64,000 nt of DNA. Origin: Desulfosporosinus sp. Sb-LF. Lineage in GTDB: Bacteria; Bacillota; Desulfitobacteriia; Desulfitobacteriales; Desulfitobacteriaceae. Shown piece by piece: positions 26,421-36,009 of the stretch. Under the pieces are notes generated by a model that did not search any database, was not told the DNA's origin, and was given only the letters and a program-made list of their open reading frames with translations. The stretch spans positions 62,001-126,000 of the forward strand of contig NZ_SPQR01000001.1 of NCBI RefSeq assembly GCF_004766055.1. The letters are read 5' to 3'. The first letter of the stretch is position 1. Each line of letters opens with the position of its first letter. Made by a program: the position numbers and the translations under genes.

Positions 26421-28097
26421 ATGCTTTCAGGAAAAACGTCAAAACTTAGTGTGATTCCTCTCGGAGGAACTGGAGAAATTGGAAAGAATCTAATTGCCTT
26501 TGAATATGAAGATTCAATAATAATTATTGACGGTGGCGTCAAATTCCCAGATGAAGAGCTTTTAGGTATCGATTTGGTCATTCCGGATATTACGTATTTG
26601 GAAAAAAACAGAGATCGGATCAAAGGGCTCTTTATTACACATGGACATGAGGATCATATTGGAGGACTTCCTTTTATCCTACCAAAATTAATGATCCCAA
26701 TTTATGGGACAAAACTAACGATTGGATTAGTTCAGGCAAAGTTTCAGGAACGGACTCCTTACCCAGAATCCTTGGTGAATATCATACAACCGGGTGAACG
26801 TATCCAAGCTGGGGCCTTTGAAATGGAAGCATTCAGAGTAACTCACAGTATTCCAGATGCTGTCGGGTATTCCTTGCTCACTCCAGTAGGTCGAGTGGTC
26901 TACACAGGAGACTTTAAGGTCGACTATACGCCCATAGATGGTCAAAACATGGACCTTGGAAAGCTTGCTGCCTGGGGAGAGGAAGGAATTCTGGCCTTAC
27001 TTTGCGACTCCACAAATGCGGAGCGGTCAGGTGTTACGTTGTCGGAGATGGTTGTTGGAAAAACCTTGAGGGAGTGGTTCGAACGGGCCGAAGGCAAAAT
27101 TATTATGGCATCCTTCGCCTCAAATGTGCATCGGATCCAACAAGCAATTGATGCAGCTGCAGAGATTGGGCGAAAGGTTTGTGTTGTGGGAAGAAGTATG
27201 GAAAATGTAGTTCGTACAGCAACAGAGTTGGGATATCTGAAACTGCCTGATGAGGAGATCCTTGTCGACAGCTCAGAGGTGGGAAATACTCCCCCAGAAC
27301 AACTACTGGTTCTGACCACAGGGAGTCAAGGAGAGCCTCTGGCCGCCTTGACGAGGATGGCCACTCGGAGTCATCGACAAATTAATGTCCTTGTTGGGGA
27401 TATGGTTATTATTGCGGCAACCCCTATACCTGGAAACGAGAAACTCATTGGAAAGACAATTAATCATCTATATCAAATTGGTGCAGAGGTTGTCACTAAA
27501 GAAATGGGACAAGTTCATGTATCTGGACATGCCAACCAAGAGGAAATTAAGCTAGTGATTCGTCTCGCCCGCCCGCGTTTTCTCATTCCGCATCACGGCG
27601 AAATTCGACATCAGGCTGCTTTACGCCGGATCGGGAATTCACTTGGATATTCGGATCAGGACATCGCCTTAACCCAACTTGGCTCTCGTGTTGAGCTTTC
27701 CTCGAACAGTATGGAGTTTGGGGAGCGTGTGGAAGCAGGAAGCGTTTACATCGACGGACTGGGTGTCGGGGATGTAGGGCAGATTGTCTTACGGGATCGC
27801 CAACAATTGGCGCAAGATGGTGTGGTCGTGGTTATCGCCGCGCTTTCCAAAACAAAACCTTATAGGATAATGTCTGGGCCAGACATTATCTCTCGAGGTT
27901 TTACGTTTATGAAAGAAGCAGGAACCCTGGTGGATGGAGCTAAAAAAGTCGTGGGAAATACCTTAGAAATCCAATTACAGAAAGATCAAATTGAATGGAG
28001 TGTACTAAAATCTAACATTCGTGATAGCCTAAGCAAATATTTATGGGAAAAGACCCGTCGGCGACCGATGATCTTGCCCGTATTATTGAATACTTAA
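26421..28097 (+). CDS. rnj: Ribonuclease J
   Basis: A 558-aa metallo-beta-lactamase/beta-CASP RNase. It shows G-G-T-G-E-I-G-K-N near the N-terminus, the H-G-H-E-D-H-I-G-G motif at about 74-82, D-S-T-N-A-E-R-S-G, the G-S-Q-G-E-P beta-CASP motif near 304 and V-S-G-H-A-N-Q-E near 370. RNase J has 5'-3' exonuclease and endonuclease activity on RNA. ATG 26421 follows ATAGGAGGG by about 8 bases; an in-frame start at 26361 has no ribosome site. Length is usual for the family. Confidence 0.92.
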   Translation: MLSGKTSKLSVIPLGGTGEIGKNLIAFEYEDSIIIIDGGVKFPDEELLGIDLVIPDITYLEKNRDRIKGLFITHGHEDHIGGLPFILPKLMIPIYGTKLTIGLVQAKFQERTPYPESLVNIIQPGERIQAGAFEMEAFRVTHSIPDAVGYSLLTPVGRVVYTGDFKVDYTPIDGQNMDLGKLAAWGEEGILALLCDSTNAERSGVTLSEMVVGKTLREWFERAEGKIIMASFASNVHRIQQAIDAAAEIGRKVCVVGRSMENVVRTATELGYLKLPDEEILVDSSEVGNTPPEQLLVLTTGSQGEPLAALTRMATRSHRQINVLVGDMVIIAATPIPGNEKLIGKTINHLYQIGAEVVTKEMGQVHVSGHANQEEIKLVIRLARPRFLIPHHGEIRHQAALRRIGNSLGYSDQDIALTQLGSRVELSSNSMEFGERVEAGSVYIDGLGVGDVGQIVLRDRQQLAQDGVVVVIAALSKTKPYRIMSGPDIISRGFTFMKEAGTLVDGAKKVVGNTLEIQLQKDQIEWSVLKSNIRDSLSKYLWEKTRRRPMILPVLLNT

Positions 28098-28118
28098 GTC
28101 AAATTAATGAGCTTTTAA

Positions 28119-28162
28119 GAGAACGTTGCGGTACGTTATGATACGACCACAGCGTTCTTTAT
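28119..28162 (+). terminator. Probable terminator after RNase J
   Basis: AGAACGTTG (28119-28127) pairs with the stretch ending CAGCGTTCT near 28156. Inner pairing continues with GGTACGT/ACGACC around an ATGAT loop, and a T-rich run follows. Confidence 0.55.
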
Positions 28163-28285
28163 TTATTTGGGGGTGATTTATGCGCTAATAGAGATTGATC
28201 GATTATTTATAGAACAGACCCTGCGTTGCAGGAATTTCGACAAAATTGGAGAACTATAGTCTGGAAAGGAAGGAGTCATCAGGAT

Positions 28286-30610
28286 ATGAACTATACAATC
28301 TGTAAGGGTTCAAGTCAGAAGAATTATCACCGAATAACTCCCTTACGGATGGCCATACTTTATGCGCTAACCGGAGGAGGATGGATTCTCTTCTCAGATA
28401 AATTATTAGGGATTATTGTGACGAATCATCAGTTGCTTATCCAGTTAGAAATGGCTAAAGGGTGGTTTTTTATTACTGTGACGGCGGTACTACTCTATTA
28501 CCTTTTTTACATAGGATTTAATTCACTTCAGCAATCTGAAAAAGTTCTTCAAGAAGATCAACGACACTTAGAACGCTATCGCCTTTTGGCAGATGATTCC
28601 ATGGATATCATTTTATTTATCCGTCAGGATGGACAAATCATTGATGCCAATGAGGCTGCAGTGAACCGCTATGGTTATACTCGCCAAGAATTAACTCATA
28701 TGCCCCTTTCCAAATTGCTTTTGACAGAGGATCAGGCTACATTACCCTTTTTCCTTCAAAAGGCACCGGAGGGAATTCAGTTTGAGCTCCAGCATGTATG
28801 CAAAGACGGAAGTGTTTTCCCGGTTGATGTTAGCGCTAAGGGAGCAACCTCAAATGGAAATCCTATTATTGTAAGTATCATTCGCGATATTACTGACCGT
28901 AAAAATGCAGAGGCGACAGTTTGGCTAGAGAAAGAACGGGCCCAAGTCACTCTGGACTCTATAGGGGATGCAGTCATCACCACTGATGTTCGGGCGAATG
29001 TAGAGTATCTTAACCCAATTGCTGAAGCTTTAACTGGATGGAAAAATGCAGAAGCAGTTGGTCAGCCGTTGGAAAGAGTCTTTCGAATTGTCAATGAAGA
29101 AACTGGCGAATCGGTTAAAAGTCCGATTGAATGCTGTCTTCGTGAAGGGAGTGTTGTTTGTTTAGCGAACCATACTGTTTTAATCAACAGAGTTGGGGCT
29201 AACATCGCGATTGAGGACACGGCGGCTCCCATTCGAGACCGATCTAACGCGGTCATTGGAGCAGTTCTGGTGTTTCATGATGTGAGTTATAAACGAGCTC
29301 TTATGAAAGAACTGGCATATCAAGCGCATCACGATGCCCTAACTGGTCTTCCCAATCGGCTCCTCTTTACTGAGCACTTGAACCAGGCTTTAGCCCGGGC
29401 AAGGCGTAAGAAGGGTAAACTAGCGGTGATGTATTTAGATTTAGACCGTTTTAAATTGATTAATGATTCGATGGGGCATAACCTTGGGGACCTATTACTT
29501 AAAAATGTTGCGGAGCGTGTTCGCCAAACGTTACGTGAAGGAGAGACGCTTGCGAGACAGGGCGGGGATGAATTTTTAATCTTGCTCCCGGAAATTCAGA
29601 ATGAACAAGAGGTAGTTGCAGTATCAGATCGAATTTTGAGGGTTTTCACCAATCCTATAATGCTCGAGGATAATGAAGTCTATATGAGTACGAGTATCGG
29701 GATTAGTCTTTATCCGAACGATGGCGATGACAGAGAAACTTTGTTGAAGCAAGCGGATACGGCGATGTATTATGCAAAGGAGAAGGGCCGAAATAATTAC
29801 CAATTCTTTACTACAGGACTCAATATTAAGGCTAATGATCGGCTTTCGACAGAGAACAGCCTGCGTAAGGCTTTAGCCCGTGGAGAGTTTGTCCTTCATT
29901 ATCAGCCTCAGGTCGATTTAGAAAGCGGATTAATTGTGGGTCTTGAGGCTCTAATTCGATGGAACTCGACAGAACGGGGAATCATTTCCCCTCTCTCATT
30001 TATTCCCATTGCGGAGGAAACTGGCTTAATTGTGCCGATCGGAGAATGGGTTTTGCGGACTGCCTGCGCTCAAAATATGGCCTGGAGAAGGCAAGGATAC
30101 CCCTTCTTGCGAATGGCAGTTAATATCTCAGCTCGGCAATTTCGAGAACCGAATTTCATCAAACTTGTTTCGGGAATTTTACAGGAAACTGGCATGGATC
30201 CACAATGGTTGGAGCTCGAGATAACGGAAAGCATTGCCATGGAAAATGGTGAAACTTCGGTAGACATGTTGAATCGTTTTAAGGAGTTAGGGATCCGAAT
30301 TTCCATTGATGATTTCGGAACTGGATTTTCGTCACTTAATTATTTGCGACGCATGCCGATTGATACCCTGAAAATAGATCAATCCTTTGTTCAAGATATC
30401 AGCACGGGAGAAAATGGAGAAGAAGTTGTTACGGCTATCATCCAGCTAGCTAAAAACCTTCGCTTGAAAGTCATTGCCGAAGGAGTTGAGACGGCTACCC
30501 AATGCTCCTTTTTAAAGGGCAAGCGGTGTGATGAAATGCAGGGTTACCTCTTTAGTCAAGCGGTAACATCTCAAGAGCTGGAAGAGATGTTTGGTCGTTC
30601 CTTAAAATAA
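28286..30610 (+). CDS. Membrane-bound PAS-PAS-GGDEF-EAL cyclic di-GMP protein
   Basis: A 774-aa protein with two N-terminal membrane helices (about 17-40 and 52-75), two PAS domains (about 95-205 and 215-325), a GGDEF domain with the intact G-G-D-E-F near 424 and an EAL domain with E-A-L near 553. The EAL domain retains the D-D-F-G-T-G-F-S-S motif. Both diguanylate cyclase and phosphodiesterase sites look complete, so it could make or degrade c-di-GMP depending on signal. The start at 28286 gives a short cytoplasmic N-terminus; a longer frame from 28226 is less likely. It lies between RNase J and the spoIIIA operon. Confidence 0.88.
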   Translation: MNYTICKGSSQKNYHRITPLRMAILYALTGGGWILFSDKLLGIIVTNHQLLIQLEMAKGWFFITVTAVLLYYLFYIGFNSLQQSEKVLQEDQRHLERYRLLADDSMDIILFIRQDGQIIDANEAAVNRYGYTRQELTHMPLSKLLLTEDQATLPFFLQKAPEGIQFELQHVCKDGSVFPVDVSAKGATSNGNPIIVSIIRDITDRKNAEATVWLEKERAQVTLDSIGDAVITTDVRANVEYLNPIAEALTGWKNAEAVGQPLERVFRIVNEETGESVKSPIECCLREGSVVCLANHTVLINRVGANIAIEDTAAPIRDRSNAVIGAVLVFHDVSYKRALMKELAYQAHHDALTGLPNRLLFTEHLNQALARARRKKGKLAVMYLDLDRFKLINDSMGHNLGDLLLKNVAERVRQTLREGETLARQGGDEFLILLPEIQNEQEVVAVSDRILRVFTNPIMLEDNEVYMSTSIGISLYPNDGDDRETLLKQADTAMYYAKEKGRNNYQFFTTGLNIKANDRLSTENSLRKALARGEFVLHYQPQVDLESGLIVGLEALIRWNSTERGIISPLSFIPIAEETGLIVPIGEWVLRTACAQNMAWRRQGYPFLRMAVNISARQFREPNFIKLVSGILQETGMDPQWLELEITESIAMENGETSVDMLNRFKELGIRISIDDFGTGFSSLNYLRRMPIDTLKIDQSFVQDISTGENGEEVVTAIIQLAKNLRLKVIAEGVETATQCSFLKGKRCDEMQGYLFSQAVTSQELEEMFGRSLK

Positions 30611-30624
30611 AATATGGGCGAGTC

Positions 30625-30669
30625 CGTGAAAGCCGGGTACATATGTTTGATATGTGCCCGGCTTTCACG
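30625..30669. other. 19-bp hairpin between the GGDEF-EAL gene and spoIIIA
   Basis: CGTGAAAGCCGGGTACATA (30625-30643) pairs with 30651-30669 over 19 positions with one G-T pair and a 7-base loop. A T run is absent directly after it (a T-rich stretch begins at about 30681), so it may be a weak or non-canonical terminator. Confidence 0.55.
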
Positions 30670-30728
30670 TGGTGAGAAAGTGCCTTATTTTTTTGTAAAG
30701 GATCCATGTCTAAAACTTGAAAGACGGA

Positions 30729-30736
30729 CATACCTT
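30729..30736 (+). promoter_or_regulatory. Possible sigma-E-type -10 element for spoIIIA
   Basis: CATACCTT lies 15 bases before the spoIIIAA start and agrees well with the sigma-E -10 consensus. A convincing -35 element 14-15 bp upstream is not seen (GTCTAAA is the nearest), so this is tentative. Confidence 0.35.
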
Positions 30737-30750
30737 CAATCAAGGGGGCA

Positions 30751-31827
30751 ATGACGTTGTCGCTACATTACAAGTTATCGGTCATCAAGGAATCTAAAGA
30801 GGTGCATACAGTAAAACCTAAACCTAATGGAGGGTCTTCAACGAAGGAGAGCGTTTTCAGATCAAATCAAAGTTCAGTATTATGGGCAGATATGGCTAGA
30901 TGGTTTAGTGAAGACATTCGTTCGATTATAAGCAATACTAGGGCGGTCGCCTTTCAAGAGGTTGAAGAAATACGATTGCGAATAGGTCAGCCGTTCTTAG
31001 TCCGGACATCAGACAAGGATATTTTCTTGAACCGGGAGGGTCGAGAGACGAGTCCTGACAAGGCTTATATTATTAATCGAGAAGATCTAGCGTGTGCTCT
31101 GGAACGAATGACCCAAAGCTCGGTTTATGCGGTTGAAGAGGATCTCAAGCAGGGCTTTCTAACTCTTCCTGGTGGGAATCGGGTTGGGGTAACAGGGGAG
31201 GTAGTTTTGCATCATGGTCTTGTTCAAACGATAAAGCATATTTCTTCCTTGAACCTTCGTATTGCCAGGGATATACAGGGACGAGGCCTTAAGATCTTGC
31301 CTTTGCTTATAGGGACTGATGGAGGGTTTTGTCACACGCTCGTGATATCCCCACCTCGTGCTGGTAAAACAACCCTCTTAAGGGATCTGATTCGTCTGAT
31401 TAGCAATGGGGTTCCACAATTAGGGTTGATGGGTCAGACTGTTGGGGTTGTGGATGAACGTGGCGAACTTGCTGGAACTTGGCAAGGGATACCGACTTTC
31501 AATTTGGGATACCGTACGGACGTTTTAGATGGCTGTCCTAAAGCTTATGGGATGAGCATGATGGTTCGTTCCATGGCACCTCAAGTCATGGCGATGGATG
31601 AGCTTGGTCATACCGACGATGTTACAGCCTTAATGGACGCCTTGCGTACGGGGGTACAAATACTTAGTACAGCCCACGCTAGTTCTCTAGAAGAAGCTCG
31701 AAATAGACCGACTTTAGCTCATCTGTTGGATCAGGGAGTATTTGAACGTTTGGTTGTGTTGAGTAGGAAACATGGTCCGGGGACGATAGCAGGTGTTTAC
31801 GATCTTAGAACTGGGAGGATCCTGTGA
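30751..31827 (+). CDS. spoIIIAA: Stage III sporulation protein AA (ATPase)
   Basis: A 358-aa protein related to secretion ATPases, with Walker A around P-P-R-A-G-K-T-T-L-L near 200 and the G-x-V-D-E-R-G-E-L-A motif near 230. Later comes D-E-L-G-H-T-D-D, the Walker B region. SpoIIIAA powers the channel between mother cell and forespore. It is longer than the B. subtilis protein by about 50 residues, mostly at the N-terminus. Either the start is further downstream (for example near 30892, with no obvious ribosome site) or the extension is real. AGGGGGC precedes ATG 30751. Confidence 0.93.
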   Translation: MTLSLHYKLSVIKESKEVHTVKPKPNGGSSTKESVFRSNQSSVLWADMARWFSEDIRSIISNTRAVAFQEVEEIRLRIGQPFLVRTSDKDIFLNREGRETSPDKAYIINREDLACALERMTQSSVYAVEEDLKQGFLTLPGGNRVGVTGEVVLHHGLVQTIKHISSLNLRIARDIQGRGLKILPLLIGTDGGFCHTLVISPPRAGKTTLLRDLIRLISNGVPQLGLMGQTVGVVDERGELAGTWQGIPTFNLGYRTDVLDGCPKAYGMSMMVRSMAPQVMAMDELGHTDDVTALMDALRTGVQILSTAHASSLEEARNRPTLAHLLDQGVFERLVVLSRKHGPGTIAGVYDLRTGRIL

Positions 31828-32336
31828 TGCGTATATTGGGATGTATTGCTCTTATTGCGGGCTGCGGGTGTTTGGGATTGTGGTTGGCTCAGCGAATTCG
31901 GCGTCGACCGTTGGAATTGCGAGAATGTTTAATGGCCTTGGCACTTTTGGACACGGAAATTGTATGGGGTGCAACCCCTTTGCCAGAGGCATTCGGCATC
32001 GTGAAGGAACGTACAGATACCCCCTGGCAAGGGTTTTTTGCAGAACTCCAGGAACGTTTGCAGCGAGGAGAGTCAGCTAACAAGGCATGGAAAGACTCCA
32101 TTATAACTCATAAACCTCATTTTTGTTTGCAGCAAGGAGACTGGCAAGTGATCCATGATGTGGGTAAAGGATTAGGCCGATCAGATCGTATGGAACAACA
32201 CAAACAACTAGAACTCGTTCAGCGTCAACTCACATTAATAAAAGATCAAGCGGGAATATGGTCTGATAAACAAGCAAAAATGTGGTCTTATTTGGGTTTC
32301 CTCGGTGGGATCGCAGGTGTGCTCATTTTGATTTAA
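31827..32336 (+). CDS. spoIIIAB: Stage III sporulation protein AB
   Basis: A 169-aa protein with an N-terminal membrane helix, then a charged alpha-helical domain with R-P-L-E-L-R-E-C-L-M-A-L and a C-terminal membrane helix. It resembles a GspF-type cytoplasmic domain and is anchored in the mother-cell membrane. ATG 31827 overlaps the spoIIIAA stop, with GGAGGA about 8 bases upstream; GTG 31824 is an alternative. Second gene of the operon. Confidence 0.9.
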   Translation: MRILGCIALIAGCGCLGLWLAQRIRRRPLELRECLMALALLDTEIVWGATPLPEAFGIVKERTDTPWQGFFAELQERLQRGESANKAWKDSIITHKPHFCLQQGDWQVIHDVGKGLGRSDRMEQHKQLELVQRQLTLIKDQAGIWSDKQAKMWSYLGFLGGIAGVLILI

Positions 32337-32355
32337 CGGGAGAGGAGTCGATGGA

Positions 32356-32553
32356 ATGAGCTTCAATCTTATTATTACTGTTGCTGGAATTGGTATTTTG
32401 GTCGGAGTACTAGCATCTGTGCTGAATCAATCTGGCCGCAGTGAAATGGCTCAAGGCGTTACAATCATGGGCGTGATCGTGGTCCTTTATATTGTGGTAC
32501 AGTCTATTGCACAATTATTTACCTTGGTTAAGAGTGTTTTTAACCTTTATTAG
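32356..32553 (+). CDS. spoIIIAC: Stage III sporulation protein AC
   Basis: A 65-aa membrane protein with two hydrophobic helices, I-x-G-I-G-I-L-V-G-V-L-A in the first, and the standard length of SpoIIIAC. It is a membrane part of the SpoIIIA feeding-tube complex. The ATG follows GGGAGAGGAG by about 8 bases. It lies 19 bp after spoIIIAB. Confidence 0.92.
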   Translation: MSFNLIITVAGIGILVGVLASVLNQSGRSEMAQGVTIMGVIVVLYIVVQSIAQLFTLVKSVFNLY

Positions 32554-32564
32554 GGGGCTAAGAC

Positions 32565-32951
32565 GTGGAGATTTGGCAAATCGTAGGGCTAGCCCTGATT
32601 GTTACGGTGATCGGTGTTGTATTGAAACAAATTCGCCCAGAAATTGCGTTGCAACTGACGATATTAGCGAGTGCATCAATCTTTATTCTTATTTTGAGCA
32701 AGATCAAAGTCATTGTCGATCTGCTCCAGACTCTAGCAGATCAAGCCAATATCAGTTCTTATTATTTACTTATCGTTCTGAAGATCGTGGGTGTGGCTTA
32801 TCTTGCTGAGTTTGGCGCTCAAATATGTCGTGATGCGGGGGAAAGTGCGATAGCGACTAAGATTGAGCTTGCCGCGAAAGTTGGGGTTATTGTCCTAGCG
32901 ATTCCTATTATTGTAGCCATTACAGAGTCACTGGTACGACTCGTTCCGTGA
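32565..32951 (+). CDS. spoIIIAD: Stage III sporulation protein AD
   Basis: A 128-aa integral membrane protein with about four hydrophobic segments and the family motif around G-V-A-Y-L-A-E-F-G-A-Q-I-C-R-D-A-G-E. It starts at GTG 32565, 8 bases after TTAGGGGG. It is usually paired with SpoIIIAC in the channel base. Confidence 0.92.
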   Translation: MEIWQIVGLALIVTVIGVVLKQIRPEIALQLTILASASIFILILSKIKVIVDLLQTLADQANISSYYLLIVLKIVGVAYLAEFGAQICRDAGESAIATKIELAAKVGVIVLAIPIIVAITESLVRLVP

Positions 32952-32962
32952 GGTGATGTTAT

Positions 32963-34135
32963 TTGCGGCGATTCATCATTAGTTTAGTTCTATTCGTTAT
33001 CTTATTGAATGGGACAACTTCTCCCGTACTTGCCGAGGGAGTTGCCTCACAACCACAGGAGAAGGTAGAACTTACGCAACAAATTGATCTAAGTCAAATG
33101 CGAGGCTTTCTGGACCAACTGGATAGCGATGTTCAAGATGGAATGCCTGGTTTTTCTTTATCTCGCATGTTTGAAGAATTAAAAAACGGAAAACTGAATC
33201 TCCAACCAGAAAAGTTAGGACAGACCTTACTGACTATTCTGGGACGTGAAATCTTAAGCAGTGCTCCTTTAATCGGCAAGTTGCTGGTTTTAGCCGTACT
33301 CGGCGCTGTATTAGGACAGCTTCAGGTTGCATTTGGAGGAAGTGTCGGGAAAACGGCTCAGGTTATGACTTACCTGGTTTTGTTAAGCTTAGCACTAACG
33401 TCCTTTCGAGAGGCCTTACGTGTCGCCACGAATGCAATTGATCAGATGGTCGGACTCATGCAAACGTTGTTTCCCGTTTTGTTGACTTTATTAATCTCGA
33501 TGGGGAATTTAACCAGTGCAGCTTTATTTAAGCCTCTTATCATGGGCAGTCTAACCGTTTTAGCAACCATTATCAAAACGGTTGTTTTACCACTCTTTTT
33601 CTTAGCTGCTATCCTAAAACTTTTCAATCATATCTCTGATCAGTTCAAGCTAAGTAAGCTCGCAGGACTTTTTGAATTCGCAGGAAAACTTTCCTTAGGG
33701 GTTATTATGACTGTGTTCATTGGAGTAATGACGGTGCAGGGGGTGACAGGAGGGGTTGCTGATAGTGTTGTTTTTCGTACGGCCAAGTATTCAGCGGATC
33801 TTATCCCGGTCATGGGTAAATTTTTCAAAGATGCCGTCGAACTGGTCATTACGTCCGGGCTTTTACTTAAAAATGCTGTTGGAATCGTCGCTTTAATTGC
33901 GATTATTGTTATTTGCCTAGGTCCTTTGGTTAAAATTCTTGCGATGCTTCTCGTTTTCCGCATTTCTGCGGCCCTTATCGAGCCACTCGGTGAAAAGGGC
34001 TTGGCGGATAGTCTTCAGGACATGTCCAAAAGTCTAATTTTCATTTTAGTAACGGTCACTTCAGTGGCGATTATGTTTTTTATGACTGTTGCCGTAGTTG
34101 TAGGAACGGGAACCTTTTCGGTGATGTTGCACTAA
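32963..34135 (+). CDS. spoIIIAE: Stage III sporulation protein AE
   Basis: A 390-aa polytopic membrane protein. It has a signal-like N-terminal helix followed by a polar region to about residue 90, then about seven membrane spans, with the conserved G-K-L-L-V-L-A-V-L-G-A-V-L-G segment. The TTG start at 32963 follows GAGGTGA. It forms part of the export channel. Length fits the family (about 390-400). Confidence 0.93.
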   Translation: MRRFIISLVLFVILLNGTTSPVLAEGVASQPQEKVELTQQIDLSQMRGFLDQLDSDVQDGMPGFSLSRMFEELKNGKLNLQPEKLGQTLLTILGREILSSAPLIGKLLVLAVLGAVLGQLQVAFGGSVGKTAQVMTYLVLLSLALTSFREALRVATNAIDQMVGLMQTLFPVLLTLLISMGNLTSAALFKPLIMGSLTVLATIIKTVVLPLFFLAAILKLFNHISDQFKLSKLAGLFEFAGKLSLGVIMTVFIGVMTVQGVTGGVADSVVFRTAKYSADLIPVMGKFFKDAVELVITSGLLLKNAVGIVALIAIIVICLGPLVKILAMLLVFRISAALIEPLGEKGLADSLQDMSKSLIFILVTVTSVAIMFFMTVAVVVGTGTFSVMLH

Positions 34136-34139
34136 GGAG

Positions 34140-34727
34140 GTGAGGACTGTGCAAACGTTACAAACTCTTGTGCGCAATTTGGCTATGATTCTACTACTTG
34201 CTACCTTTCTTGAGATGTTGTTACCCAATAAATCTATGCGGGGGTTTGTTCAACTAGTGATGGGGTTGTTTGTGATTTCGGCAGTTCTCACACCGATCAC
34301 TACCTTCTTACATACTCCGTTGTCAATGGAGGTTCCCGCTTGGTCAGCAACGACACCCCAGGATTTGCCCGCCATTGCCTCTGAAGGTCAAGGGATTAAA
34401 GTGGGACGGGATGCCGTCCAAGATCAATATCGGCAGATCCTTGTAAACCAGATCAAAGCGCTTGCGCTGAGTACTAATGGAGTCGAGTCTGCGGAGGTAG
34501 AGATCAAGTTCGAGGAGGGATTAGGGGGGGTAATAGATCAGCCAAAGATTACAATGGTTAGTGTTACGCTGACTTCTGTAAAGGGAGAAATACGGCCTGT
34601 TCAACCCATTGCCATCGGGCAGCAACGTCTCACTAATACGCAGTCAACTAAAGCGGAAGAAGTACGTGAAAGGGTTGCTGCACTCATGAGTTTGTCGAAG
34701 GATAAGATTCTAGTTCAAGAAATCTAG
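34140..34727 (+). CDS. spoIIIAF: Stage III sporulation protein AF
   Basis: A 195-aa protein with two N-terminal membrane helices (about 13-30 and 35-58) and an extracytoplasmic beta-alpha domain with V-E-S-A-E-V-E-I near 110-120, as in SpoIIIAF. It starts at GTG or the nearby codon after AGGAGGTGAGG. It lies four bases after spoIIIAE. Confidence 0.9.
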   Translation: MRTVQTLQTLVRNLAMILLLATFLEMLLPNKSMRGFVQLVMGLFVISAVLTPITTFLHTPLSMEVPAWSATTPQDLPAIASEGQGIKVGRDAVQDQYRQILVNQIKALALSTNGVESAEVEIKFEEGLGGVIDQPKITMVSVTLTSVKGEIRPVQPIAIGQQRLTNTQSTKAEEVRERVAALMSLSKDKILVQEI

Positions 34728-34759
34728 TGATAAAACTATTTGAAGGGAGGCTATAATCC

Positions 34760-35323
34760 GTGAAGTTTATGAAACTGATTTCATCGGATAAATTGTTAGT
34801 TAGTTTAGTCGCGCTTATTGCAGTTGGGATGTCTTTAATTTATTTAGGAAAAGGTACCATTGCCCCTGCTCAAAATTTGCAGGCAAAGTCTACATCAACT
34901 ACCATCTCGACTCCAGAAACCAAGATTGGTGTTTTGGAAAAAGAATTAGAGGCTAAGCTACAAGCAAATATCTTGCAGATGGAAGGGGTAGGCAGGGTGC
35001 ACGTTTCGGTAAGCTTTTCGACGGGATTAAAAAATGAGTATGCCCGAAATGCTAATGTTACGAAACGAACTTCGAAGGAAACCGACAAGACTGGAGGGAC
35101 CAGAGAAACGACGGAAGTGACGGAAAATAACCAAGTAGTTATGCCTAGTGGTTCATCCCAGCCTGTTATGGTAATGGAGGATCGTCCAGAAGTGGCTGGG
35201 GTTTTGGTGATTGCGGAGGGGGCTCGGGATGCAAAAGTTAGAGAAGGAATTCATACGGCGGTACAAACACTCTTGAATATTTCAGGGACTAAAATTACCG
35301 TCGTGCCAATGGGAGGCGCATAA
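34760..35323 (+). CDS. spoIIIAG: Stage III sporulation protein AG
   Basis: A 187-aa protein with one N-terminal membrane helix (about 10-28) and a ring-building motif domain with V-G-R-V-H-V-S-V-S-F near 77-86 and R-P-E-V-A-G-V-L-V-I-A-E-G-A near 135-148. SpoIIIAG forms a large ring between the two membranes around the forespore. It starts at GTG 34760 after GAAGGGAGG. Confidence 0.93.
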   Translation: MKFMKLISSDKLLVSLVALIAVGMSLIYLGKGTIAPAQNLQAKSTSTTISTPETKIGVLEKELEAKLQANILQMEGVGRVHVSVSFSTGLKNEYARNANVTKRTSKETDKTGGTRETTEVTENNQVVMPSGSSQPVMVMEDRPEVAGVLVIAEGARDAKVREGIHTAVQTLLNISGTKITVVPMGGA

Positions 35324-35326
35324 TGA

Positions 35327-35896
35327 ATGTTCAATAGTGCGAAGAGACCCATTGTGATGTTTATTGGGCACAAATCTCGGGTATTGTGGATAGGGTTCCT
35401 GACATTTGTAGTAATTCTTGGGATTCTGGGGGTAAGGTTAATTGACGAACCGCAGGTTTATTCTCCAGGTCAATCCAGCTTACCTGTCAATGCCAATATT
35501 GATAACACTTCAATTCAATTTCAAGTTGAACCTGTTAAGCCGGACGTATCGGGAGAGAACTATTTCGTGAATTATCGTTTGAAAAGAGAACAGTTTCGCC
35601 AGGAGACGAAAGCCATGCTCTCAGAGTTACTGAACTCAACTGTAGAGAAAAGTAAAGAGCAAGCACAAGAAAAATGGCTTGAACTCAGTACAAAAATACA
35701 AAAAGAAGGGGAAATCGAAAACCTCCTTAAAATAAAGGGCTTTCAAGATGCTGTGTCAGATGTGTTTTTAGAAAACGTTACAGTAATTGTTTATTCGACT
35801 AGCTTGACCCCGAATGAGGTGAGTATTATTCAAGACATCGTTAGCCGAGTAACAAAAGTGCGAATGGATAAAATTACGATTTCTATTAAAAAATAG
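35327..35896 (+). CDS. spoIIIAH: Stage III sporulation protein AH
   Basis: A 189-aa protein with an N-terminal membrane helix (about 18-38) and a C-terminal ring-building domain that contacts SpoIIQ in other sporulators, with N-Y-R-L-K-R-E-Q-F-R. The ATG lies 4 bases after the spoIIIAG stop, with GGGAGG upstream. Last gene of the complete eight-gene operon. Confidence 0.93.
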   Translation: MFNSAKRPIVMFIGHKSRVLWIGFLTFVVILGILGVRLIDEPQVYSPGQSSLPVNANIDNTSIQFQVEPVKPDVSGENYFVNYRLKREQFRQETKAMLSELLNSTVEKSKEQAQEKWLELSTKIQKEGEIENLLKIKGFQDAVSDVFLENVTVIVYSTSLTPNEVSIIQDIVSRVTKVRMDKITISIKK

Positions 35897-36009
35897 ATAG
35901 GATTTATGCTTAAAGTTCTTTGAATTAGGCAGGATAATGGGGTTGCTAGCGCGAATTTATAGAGATGGATAGGACGAAAGTCTTGGTTAAGAGGGTGAGG
36001 ACACCGTGA

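Noticed and set aside
32492-32809. Open frame of 105 codons across spoIIIAC-AD
   Set aside because: It overlaps two well-supported sporulation genes in another frame.
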